From: Channallabes apus
Taxonomy: Eukaryota > Chordata > Actinopteri > Siluriformes > Clariidae
Reading direction: 5' to 3'
DNA length: 64,000 nucleotides
NCBI GenBank assembly: GCA_030522415.1
Contig: CM060109.1
Coordinates: 23,050,661 to 23,114,660, forward strand
Shown here: piece after piece, positions 1-12,126 of the stretch
How the letters are laid out: the number at the start of each line of letters is the position of its first letter
Position numbering within the stretch: the first letter of the stretch is position 1
Notes under the pieces: generated by a model
What the model was told of the DNA's origin: nothing
The model's database searches: none
The model's input: the letters and a program-made list of their open reading frames with translations, nothing else
Made by a program: the position numbers and the translations under genes

Positions 1-842
<842 letters not shown>

Positions 843-889
843 TACACTAAGATGTCATGGTTTAAAATCTTACATCGCACGAAAGGTTC

Positions 890-1586
890 CTCTGCTTAAG
901 TCAGCCCATGTCCAGACCCGTCTGAAGTTTTCCAGGCACCATGTGGATGATCCAGAGGAGTCATGGGAGAAACCCCTGTGGCCAGATGAGACCAAAGTAG
1001 AACTTTTTGGTCTTAACTCCATTCGCCGTGTTTGAAGGAAGAAGAATGATAAGTATCATCCCAATAATACCATACCTACACAGTGAAGCATGGGGCTGGA
1101 AGCATCATGATCTGGGGTGTTTTTCTGCACAGGGGACAGGACGACTGCAATGTATAAAGGAGGGGATCTACCATGTATTGTGGCCATGAGGCCATGTATT
1201 GTGACATATTGGGCAAAAACCTCCTTCCCGCAGTCAGAGCATTAAAGATGGGTCATGGCTGTGTCTTCCAACATGACAATGTTGACCCAAAGCACACAGC
1301 CAGGAAAACCAAGGAGTGGCCCCATAAGAAGCATACCAAGGTTCTGGAGTGGCCTAGCCTGTCACCAGACCTAAATCCAATAGAAAATCTTTTGAGGGAG
1401 CTGAAACTCCGTGTTGCTCAGCAACAGCCCAGAAACCTGACAGATCTACAGACGATCTGTATGGAGGAGTGGGCCAAAATCCCTCCTGCAGTGTGTGCAA
1501 ACCTGGTGAAGAACTACAGGAACCGTTTGACCTCTGTAATTGTTAAAGACTTCAAATATTTATTTGACACAGTAATTCACAAATAA
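890..1586 (+). pseudogene. Tc1-like transposase pseudogene, family B
   Basis: Translated fragments match the catalytic domain of a Tc1 transposase. [11 protein letters not shown] lies near 990, then after frame loss comes [12 protein letters not shown] (one residue inserted in the usual DNDPKHT motif) and [10 protein letters not shown] with the Glu, followed by the usual EEWAKIPP tail. There is a TGA shortly after the first Asp motif, at least one frameshift before 1173, and missing sequence between the first and second Asp motifs. The last open block is 1173-1586. It is a dead gene. Confidence 0.8.
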
Positions 1587-1708
1587 ATAGTTTTTAAAAA
1601 ATCATACAATGTGATTTCCGGATTTTTCTTTTTAGATTCTGTCTCTCACAGTGGAAATGCACCTACTGTATGCTGAAAATTGTGAACCCCTCCATGATTT
1701 CTAAGTAA

Positions 1709-2366
1709 TGGCGCTTTTCCACTGCATAGTACGGCACAGCACGGTTCAGTACAGCTCACTTTGGTTCGGCTCGGTTTGCGCTTCCACTGCAGTTTAGTAT
1801 CGCTTTAGAGTGGGCGGGATTATTCACGTGTCGTTTTATGGTTGCACCGGCTCTACTACCGTGACATCATCGTAATACTTCTATATACTTCTGTAGTCGC
1901 TCTTCAGTTTTTTTAACTTGTCACTACACTGTTTGTAAGTCCGATGGTAGCCGTGTGCGGCCAAGAGCTTAGCGACCTCCTGAAAAACGTTTTCATTCCG
2001 CGCCGCCCCATCAAGCTCTCGCTGGATCTGCTCCTCGGCTACCAATGAGAGGAACATCTGTACTTCTTATAGACCACAAAACAGCCATTTTTGGTTAATA
2101 CAAAAAGGTGCGTCCGATCCTTTGCTGGCTGTTCTAAATATAGCGGTTCTGTTGTGTCTCGTGTCGCAAGTTCAGTGATGCAGTAATGACGATTTTCTCC
2201 GGCCAATCAGTGACCAGCAGAGTTTACACGTCACGTTTTGGTAACGGTTTGGCGCGCTTGGAACCTCGGCTGAGGTTGTACTAAAAAAAGGACCAGGTAC
2301 TGTTCCCAGTGGAAACACCCCAAAAGTGAGCTGTACTGAACCTTACTATGCAGTGGAAAAGCGCCA
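1709..2366. mobile_element. MITE with TAA target duplication (PIF/Harbinger-like)
   Basis: The two ends are inverted copies: TGGCGCTTTTCCACTGCATA at 1709 and its reverse complement ending at 2366. TIR similarity continues inward through a GTACAGCTCACTTT block. Flanking TAA at 1706-1708 and 2367-2369 is a 3-bp target duplication of the TWA type used by PIF/Harbinger transposases. Removing the insert restores the family B Tc1 3' region. I see no coding capacity, so it is non-autonomous. Confidence 0.8.
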
Positions 2367-2417
2367 TAAGAGAACTTGCAAAATCACAGGGTGATCAAAT
2401 ACTTATTGACCTCACTG

Positions 2418-2909
2418 TATATACACACACACTTTCATGCACTTGAAATTATTCAACACCATTGAAATTTAGGTCAGTGTTGTTTGTAGTGAAGCAGTGA
2501 AGAGAAAATTAAATAGCTCAATACAACTAACATAAGTTATTTCTCCAAATTTACACGTTTTCATTTGTTTGCATTTAAAAAAAAGAGACCTCAAAATAGC
2601 GCAGAATTTTACTATTCTTCTATTTGACTAATTCAAAATATTGAACATTATTCATTTATTCATATTAAAAGGTTTTCAAAATCTATAATTTTCAGTTTTG
2701 TTCCAAATTTAAATGAACTAAAAACTTAGTTTTTCAATGTGGCCTTAGAACTTTGGGGCCCCCTGCAGTACTGTAGTTTATGGGTCCCCCCTGTATTTTA
2801 TTTGTCTGTATTTTATCTCGATTTGTTATTCTCTATTTTGTTCCTGTATACTTTGTATACATTGAAGAATATAAAACAATAAACATAAAATAAATTATAC
2901 GATCCTTAC
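2418..2909. other. AT-rich non-coding DNA
   Basis: Lies in the gene 1 intron downstream of its last visible exon. A short polypurine/A-rich tract near 2860-2900 could be an old retroelement tail. No open frame or structural RNA was recognised. Confidence 0.4.
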
Positions 2910-3014
2910 CCTGCGCTGATAGGCTTTGATGAGGCGGTTATTGTAGTACATCATCAATACATAGTGCTTTTTACTCTTTGTGTTGTAGCCAAATGTAATG
3001 GTTATAGCTTTTTT
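2910..3014 (-). CDS. morc3: MORC3-like gene 1, exon 8 (last in window)
   Basis: Thirty-five codons between acceptor TTGTTTCAG and donor GTAAGG. It encodes [20 protein letters not shown], then [12 protein letters not shown], a very typical MORC3 block preceding the CW domain. Phase is 0 at both ends. The next exon is not found between 1 and 2909, so the gene continues left of the window. Confidence 0.92.
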
Positions 3015-4711
3015 CTGAAACAAAGGCTTAAGGATCTTAAAAGAAAATATTTGAATCATTTAATACATAGCTCTTATGCATCAATAGCTATATTTTTACA
3101 TTCTGTTCTGCCACTTGGCACAAGGATACAATGGGAGGAGGACAATCAGGTTTGTATGTGTCCGTAATGACGTTTGCTAGAGTTTTTGTAACATACTGAG
3201 TTTCCACCTTCAGCCCTTTAAGTATAATCTGCATTCTTGGCTTCAGGTACAGAATACTGCAGTATGCCTGAATCAAGAGACAAATAAACAAACAGAATAT
3301 ATCAGTGTTCATTTAATATTAACTCATTAGATGAACTGCATTTGAGAAAAAGCTGTTGCCAAACCTCAATTTAATTTGATTCAGATTGTGTCCCTTATCT
3401 GCATATTGAATCATGCGTGCATGTCTCAGTAATATATATATAGTTGGGTAAAAAGACATAAAAGTATTTCTACTTTCCCCTGCTTAAGTTGCAGCATGCA
3501 TTATAAATCATGCAAATCATGTATTTCTACCATTAATTTGATATAAAAACCAACAAAATTTGGATTAATAATGAAAAAAAGCACTCTGTCTTTTTTAATA
3601 AGAGTCTACCAACTTAACACATCTTGATTTTGCCATTTTTTCTGTTTCTTGCAAAAGTGGTTCTAATCTATAAAAATGTGGAGGCCGTTTCTGTTCACAG
3701 CTCTCTTTAAGTCATTCTGCAGGTTTTTGATAGATATCAGGCCTGGGGTTAGATTGGTTCATTGCCAAAAATCCATCTTCTTCCACTGAATCCCATCGTT
3801 GACCTGGAGTTGTAAGGTGATTTTTTTTTTTTTGTATTCCTATTGTAAAGTTTTTAAGTTGCGTAGTAGAAGAAGTGAGTTGCTCGGTCTGTCCGCTGTG
3901 CTTCAGTAAGCTTTTCTGGTGCCAGGAAAGACTCAGTCAAACACACACACCTTGTCTGTCAGAAAGGTCTCTGTTTATTAACAGCAAAAGTTGGGGTTTT
4001 TAAATTGTCAACCAAATGTCTGTGCCATCGACAAGTGTTACTACAAAGATCATAAACCATTGTGAAAAGTTCTGGTGAGATCCTGAAGAATCAAAGGAGA
4101 AGAAGACAGAGTTGGCTCGAGTTAGGGGGAGAGGGGAAAGGAGACAGAGAGAGAGAAATAAAGAAAGAATGAGAGGGTGAGCGTGTGACCGTTCGCACAT
4201 TCAAGAACAGATGCGAGAGGAGACAGGAAGATAGCAGCAGGGAAGATTTAAGACGTTAATATCAGATCTATGACGAAGAGAGCAAGAGAGTAGAAATAAT
4301 AATAATTCTTACAACTATTATTACTAGTACTTTTATAGTATAGTATGTGTGTGTGTACAGCATGCGTGTACTGTTTTTTGTAAAACAGCCATTTGAGCGC
4401 ATGTAAAGCAAAAGAAAGTCTCATTAAAGAGGTTAAAGATTAATTTTCTCTCTCTGTGTCAGCCTGCACTGATTCCGTTATGTGTGAGTCATTGGACACC
4501 GTGCCCCTTCACACACACTCCTCCTCCACTCACCCTCACCCTCACACACTCTAATGGAGACACTGCTCTATCGTGATTCTTTTCAAAGGTAAATTGCAGG
4601 TTAATTTGTTTTATTTTTACTTTACAGCAGTGAGTCTGTTAGTTTGTGAGCGCACTCGAGTGCCAAGATGTTTCCTGTTAATTTTTCCTATGAGGCAGTG
4701 TTTCTGTTGTG

Positions 4712-4743
<32 letters not shown>

Positions 4744-7700
4744 TGAAAGTTGTCCCGCACAGTAGTTCCCCCTCTCAAATAAGAGAGGAGGAAGGGTTAC
4801 TGTGTAAGATGAGAATAGGGAGAGGGTGTCGCACAAACACACGCGCACATATACACAGCACTTTTTATATATTTTATAGATGAATTTTATATATTTGTAT
4901 TTGACTTTATATTTTGTATTTTATTATTTTTATGTTTTTATTCTTTTGGGGTGTGTAACGAATTAACGAATTCCCATTATTTCTCATGGAAAAATTTGCT
5001 TCGATTTACGAATGTTTTGATATATGAGTCCACTTCCAGAGCGAATTATGCTTGCAATCCAAGATTTCACTGTATATTTTTATTAAGCATAAAGTATACT
5101 TTTTAGTAATTGGAATTGGCTAAAAGTATAAGAGTGTATTTGTAACAGTAAGAATTGCTCTAATTAACTTATAATAAATTAAATTAATTCTTTAATTTCG
5201 CTAGTAGGTACATACAGTCGTGGCCAAAAGTTTTGAGAATTACATAAATATTGGAAATTGGAAAAGTTGCTGCTTGAGTTTTTTTTATAATAGCAATTTG
5301 CATATACTCCAGAATGTTACGAAGAGTGATCAGATGAATTGCATATGAAAATTAACTTAATCCCAAGAAAAAAAAAATCCCTTTCCACTGTATTTCATTG
5401 CTGTCATTAAAGGACCTGCTGAAATCATTTCAGTAATCGTCTTGTTAACTCCGGTGAGAATGTTGACGAGCACAAGGCTGGAGATCATTATGTCAGGCTG
5501 ATTGGGTTAGAATGGCAGACTTGACATGTTAAAAGGAGGGTGATGCTTGAAATCATTGTTCTTCCATTGTTAACCATGGTGACCTGCAAAGAAACGCGTG
5601 CAGCCTTCATTGCGTTGCATAAAAATGGCTTAACAGGCAATTATATTGTGGCTACTAAGATTAGCCACCTAAATCAACAATTTATAGGATAATCAAGAAC
5701 TTCAAGGAAAGAGATTCAGTTCTTGTTAAGGCTTCAGGGCGTCCAAGAAAGTCCAGCAAGTGCCAGGATCGTCTCCTAAAGAGGATTCAGCTGCGGGATC
5801 GGAGTGCCACCAGTGCAGAGCTGGCTGCAGAATGACAGCAGGCAGGTGTGAGCGCATCTCTCATGCACAGTGAGGCGAAGACTTGGAAGATGGCCTGGTG
5901 TCAAGAAGGGCAGCAAAGAAGCCACTTCTCTCCAAAAAAACATCAGGGACAGATTGATCTTCTGCAGAAGGTATGGACTGCTGAGGACTGGGGCAAAGTC
6001 AGATTCTCTGATGAAGCCGCTTTCCGATTGTTTGGGGCATCTGGAAAAAGGCTCGTCTGGAGAAGAAAAAGTGAGCGCTACCATCAGTTCTGTGTCATGC
6101 CAACAGTAAAGCATCCTGAGACCATTCATGTGTGTGGTTGCTTCTCATCCAAGGGAGTGGGCTCACTCACAATTTTGCCCAAAAACACAGCCATGAATAA
6201 AGAATGGTACCAAAACACCCTCCAACAGCAACTTCTTCCAACAATCCAACAACAGTTTGGTGAAGAACAATCCATTTTCCAGCACAATTGAGCACCGTGC
6301 CATAAGGCAAAAGTGATAACTACAGTAAGTGGCTCGGGGACCAAAATGTTGAAATTTTTGGTCCATGGCCTGGAAACTCCCCAGATCTTAATCCCATTGA
6401 GAACTTGTGGTCAATCCTCAAGAGGCGGGTGGACAAACAAAAACCCACTAATTCTGACAAACTCCAAGAAGTGATTATGAAAGAATGGGTTGCTATCAGT
6501 CAGGATTTGGCCCAGAAGTTGATTGAGAGCATGCCCATTCGAATTGCAGAGGTCCTGAAAAAGAAGGGCCAATACTGCAAATACTGACTCTTTGCATAAA
6601 TATCATGCAATTGTCGATAAAAGCCTTTGAAACATATGAAGTGCTTGTAATTATATTTCAGTACATCACAGAAACAACTGAAACAAAGATCTAAAAGCAG
6701 TTTAGCAGCAAACTTTGTGAAAACTAATATTTATGTCATTCTCAAAACTTTTGGCCATAACTGTACAGTACATACTGTATACTAAGTGTATTTAAAGTTG
6801 TTCTACTTTAGCACACAAAAGTACACTTAATACTGTGCCTTTGTATAATTTAATTACAACTTAAATACACTTAGTACAAATTTGTTGTTCCAGTTTTTTT
6901 TTGTCATGTGCATTGAGTGATTTGTGTTTTCCACATTTTCCTGTATCCCCTTTCATGCTGCTGTAGGTTTATTAGTAGCCTATCTGAATAATTTTGTTAT
7001 TTTAATTTTAATCTAATTAGGAGGTGCATACAGTTCATACTAATGTCAATGTGGAGACCCATTTCTCCACTTTTTTGCTTTCTTCTTGCCACTCTTCCAC
7101 TTGTTGATAGTTCCCACACAGTGTTGATACAGATAATGTTTCTTCTTATCAATGCAATTTCATAACCCATACATGTGCTGTTAGCTGTTTGTGACCAAAA
7201 AATGTCGGATTTAATCAGAATCACTTAATTGATAACATTGTATGATAATTACTTTTTACCTTTATGAGCACTCATGCGATCAAGTTATTATATTTTTTAA
7301 GTAACCCTGTTTTCTAAAATAAAAACCTCAAAATTCAAACCAACAACTAAAAATTCATATAATATTTGCAGGTAAAATTCTCACCCGTAGTGAATATTCA
7401 CTCTCAGGCACCAACATGCCATCCCATGCCTGCCGCCTGAACTTCTCCCTGGAGCCCTTGTACACATCAACAGGGATCTGGATGTCATTGTGGTCCTTCT
7501 TGAAGTCAAATTCCAATTCTCCTGAAGATGTTCTGCAGTAAAACAATTGGAAGTGTAAAGAATTGTTGCATAATTTCAGAATTTTATGTTTACAATATTG
7601 CTCTTGTCCAGCTGTTTAGTTAAGTAAGATACCCTGTCTAAAATATGTCAAGTGACATGAAATATTTATATCATTCTCTGTAATGATATTACTGTACATT

Positions 7701-9820
7701 ATATTTACAGAATTAACTATATTATACTTCCCTAGTATTAAAATGTCAAATCAGAATTCCTTCATATTATTAATCTAAAAGAGTTCTAATATAAAACTAT
7801 AGTAGAACAAATCAAATTCTGCATGCTCACTTATATAAGTTCCAAATGATGATGAAGGTTCCACTTGAGCCAGGGCAAATCCTGTCAAAGACATTGAACT
7901 TTGAAATCAGTTCTTCCTTGGTGTTAAAAAGAGAATGTGTCAGGATGTCATGAAGATTCTCTGCATGCTCCGGTGCAGCACTGAGTGAACACTGAACTTA
8001 AGGACCAAACATATTTACAGTATATGAACATATGCCAATATAAACAGCTGCCAGTCTTTTAGGGTACAGTATGTCTCTACCAGCTTTGCACATCTGGAGA
8101 CTGAAAACCTTGCCCATTCTTCTTTGCAAAACAGCTCCAGCTCAGTCAGATTAGATAGACAGCGTTTGTGAACAGCAGTTTTCAGATCTTGCCACAGATT
8201 CTCGATTGGATTTAGATCTGGACTTTTTTGTTTTAAAACATTCCACTGTTGCCCTGGCTTTATGTTTAGGGTCGTTGTCCTGCTGGAAGGTGAACCTCCG
8301 CCCCAGTCTCAAGTCTTTTGCAAGAGGTTTTCTTCCAAGATTGCCCTGTATTTGGCTCTATCCATCTTCCCATCAACTCTGACCAGCTTCCCTGTCCCTG
8401 CTGAAGAGAAGCACCCCCAGAGCATGATGCTGCCACCACCATATTTGACAGTGGGGATGGTGTGTTCAGAGTGATGTGCAGTGTTAGTTTTCCGCCACAC
8501 ATAGTGTTTTGCATTTTGGCCAAAAAGTTCCATTTTGGTCTCATCTGACCAGAGCACCTTCTTCCACATGTTTGCTGTGCAAACGGGACTTCTTATGGTT
8601 TTCTGTTAACAATGGCTTTCTTCTTGCCACTCTTCCATAAAGGCCAACTTTGTGCAGTGCACGACTAATAGTTGTCCTATGGACAGATTCCCCCACCTGA
8701 GCTGTAGATCTCTGCAGCTCGTCCAGAGTCACCATGGGCCTCTTGGCTGCATTTCTGATTAGTGCTCTCCTTGTTCGGCCTGTCAGTTTAGGTGGACAGC
8801 CTTGTCTTGGTAGGTTTACAGTTGTGTCATACTCCTTCCATTTGTGAATGATCGCTTGAACAGTGCTCCGTTTGTAGCCTAAGCCTGTTTTAAATTTCTC
8901 AATATCCCTGACCTGTTTGGTGCGTTCTTTGGACTTCATGGTGTTGCTGCTCCCAATATTCGCTTAGACAACCTCTGAGGCCGTCACAGAGCATCTGTAC
9001 TTGTACTGACATTAGATTACACACAGGTGCACTCTATTTAGTCATTAGCACTCATCAAGCAATGTCTATGGGCAACTGACTGCACTCAGACCAAAGGGGG
9101 CTGAATAATTACGCACACCCCACTTTGCAGTTATTTATTTGTAAAAAAATAAATTTTGGAATCATGTATGATTTTCGTTCCACTTCTCACGTGTACACCA
9201 CTTTGTATTGGTCTTTCACGTGGAATTCCAATAAAATGTATTCATGTTTGTGGCTGTAATGTGACAAAATGTGGAAAAGTTCAAGGGGGCCGAATACTTT
9301 TGCAAGCCACTGTAACTATATATATAGTTTTCTATTTATATATTAAACTCCTTTCTCACTGGAAGACCTAGAATTTTCAGCATATTTATCATACTGTACA
9401 CAGCTTCAGTTTAAGCTTCAGTTTAAGTATTACACTAAATTATTTACATAATTAAGTATCTACATAATATAAAATAAATAAACTAGAGAACTATTTGGCA
9501 GTGTAAACAGTTAGGGTACATATATCTTACAGTTATAAGTGCACATGTAAATATTATATTCTATATTTCTATCCAACATTACTATGAAGTTAATCTCTTC
9601 TAGGTAAAGGATATCAGTCTGTCTTATCTCGGTAAACATGACAATAGGCATTATGACATTATGTGCTTCTATCTTCTCGAGGTAAGTCTGTGACAGGAGA
9701 CCCACACACATGGTGCTGGCTTTTTTGGAGAATACAATGGCATCCTTGCCCAAGCGCATGGAGCCAGACTTAAAACCATTACCAACTGGGCCTTTGATCT
9801 TCTGCTTATCACTGAAGCCA

Positions 9821-9861
<41 letters not shown>

Positions 9862-11862
9862 TTGGATGATCTAATTGCACCCTGAAAAATAATACAGGCT
9901 TCATGAACACACCCATACCTGAGCATTTTGTGCATCTTGTCATAATCCATGCCTTTTCCATTATCCATGAAGATGAGGCAGTCCTGTTCTTTGAACACTT
10001 TATGATCAATCCAAAATTGGTTCGCACAGACATCTGGGTCATAAGCATTATCTGTCAATAGGAAAATACAAGAAAAATATCAAAGCACAGCTACATTTTC
10101 ACATTTTTATGTGTTTTCAGGAGTGAAAACTAGTCAGCTTATATTCCTTGCATACATTTCAGGTGGCCTATAGAAAAAAAAGAATTAATTTAACATTTAG
10201 TAACCTCTTTATTCTGGTCAGGGTAGTTACAGATGCATAGTCTATCCTGGAAACTCTCTAGGGTGCAGACATAGAAGTTCTTTAGCACCTTAAAGAGTAA
10301 TTTAAAGTCCTTCAAACACCCTGGGCAGTTGTTTGGCTGTCTTTAACATTGCATTAATGTAACAAGACCATGACAGGTCCTGCATCATTGGAACACCGAG
10401 ATACCGGCTTCTAATGCAGAGATTAAGGAAGGGTGAGACATAGCTGCCCGCCACTAGTGTTTGTAGTTTGCCCGGAATTAGGAGACCAACTGACAGAGAA
10501 ACAGGATGTCTCAGAGCCTTGCTGGTGAGTTTGAAGGTAATCATAGTGTTGAATGCTGAACTGTAATAAATAAGCATCATTTTCAAATAATTTTGCTTCC
10601 TGAGATCCAGTTGGCTTGGGGCTGTGTGTAGAACATGATTGTTACGTGCAGAGGTGTAGTGCACGTATGTGTGTGTAGTGCACGCATGTGCGCATGCGCG
10701 GCGGCGCGTGCGCGATCTCTCCCCCCTTTCTCTCTCTCCCGCTCTCCTTTTCGCAGGAAGCCCCGCCTCGATGGAACGTGCCGTGACGTGCGCCGCGATT
10801 GGCTTACCGTGGATCTGCGCGGCTTCTTAAGCTGGCGAGTGGAAGCAGGAAGTGCGCGACTTATGCGCTCTGTTGATTGGTGAATTGTTGGACTGTGATT
10901 GTCTGTGTATTTGTTTTGAGTGATTGTGTGTGTGTTATTGTTTGTTTGGAGAGAGAGCCTGTGTGTCGCGCCTTGCCCTCTCTCCTTCCCTTTTGTTGTT
11001 TTGGGTTTTCTTTATTGTTTTTGTGTTAGCGTGGATGGAAGTGTTCCTCCCGCTATTGTATATAGTTTCTTTTTTGTTGTAAATATTGTGTATATATATT
11101 TTGTTCTTTTTTGTTTGTATATAGTTTCAAGGAAGCAGTAGGGGTTGGGCGCCATTTTTGTTGTCCCCCGTTTTCTCCTGTTTTGTGGATAGCTATGTAG
11201 TTAGTTTAGTCTTTGTATTTTGATTTCAGTATTTTCTTTTCGGTAGTTTAGTTAGCTTGAGGGGGGGGGGTTGTGTTTATTGTTTTGGCTTGGCTCAATC
11301 CTGAAGCCCAGGGGGGTATTCTTCGTACGTCGCTTGAAACATCCGGGATGAATTGACACATCTAAGATGAGATCATCGTGCTAATTAAGACCTGGCTAAG
11401 TCGGTTCTTCGAGCACACCTGTTGTTGATGATTAGTATGGCCGGATTGAGTTGTCTAGGATTATTGCGCGTTCGTGCGTTGGTTTAAAAGGCGATATGCA
11501 TCGACAGTAGAAACACTGATCACAAGCCCTTTGATTGGTTGACGAAATGACAAAAAGAACAAGCTAATTTTTTTTGTAACACCTGCGCTCAAATGCTCCC
11601 CCCCCCCCACGTGTTATGCGCTGAAATGCTTCCCTGCCATGGATCCCCCCCTATTAGAAATATTAGAACATAATATGCACATATGTTTTACAAATTACAT
11701 GAGACAATAAAATAAGAAATATGAAAAAAATATGTTGTATATGGAAAAATTTAAGTATGAATATTTTTTTTAAAAACATGTATACTTTTATATTGTTTAC
11801 TTTATAATAAAATTAGTTTTGTCCATTTTTTCATTATAAAAAAATTATTTTTATTATACATA

Positions 11863-11907
<45 letters not shown>

Positions 11908-12077
11908 CATATATCTATATTTGCATATTTATAACGAACCCCTGAAAAATAAATGTGTTACAAAATAAACATTATACAAGAATTTGAATTAATGGTCTTG
12001 AGGGCTGTCTCGTGCCTAGAGTTTATTATAATAATAGAAAACCTATGAATTTATGTTCTAATATAATATTTGATATC

Positions 12078-12126
<49 letters not shown>

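Larger units (their letters stand above)
845..2417 (+). mobile_element. Tc1-like element, family B, 5' part missing
   Basis: Remnant of a second Tc1-like transposon. The right end reads ATACTTATTGACCTCACTG followed by TA at 2418-2419, a TIR type distinct from family A. The left TIR and the HTH-coding part are absent because the sequence starts mid-transposase directly after the family A copy. A 658-bp MITE (1709-2366) interrupts its 3' untranslated part. The nesting order is B first, then the MITE and family A. Confidence 0.8.

Noticed and set aside
5776..6366. Minus-strand and overlapping frames over the family C transposase
   Set aside because: Shadows of the plus-strand transposase; the DDE-type motifs are on the plus strand.
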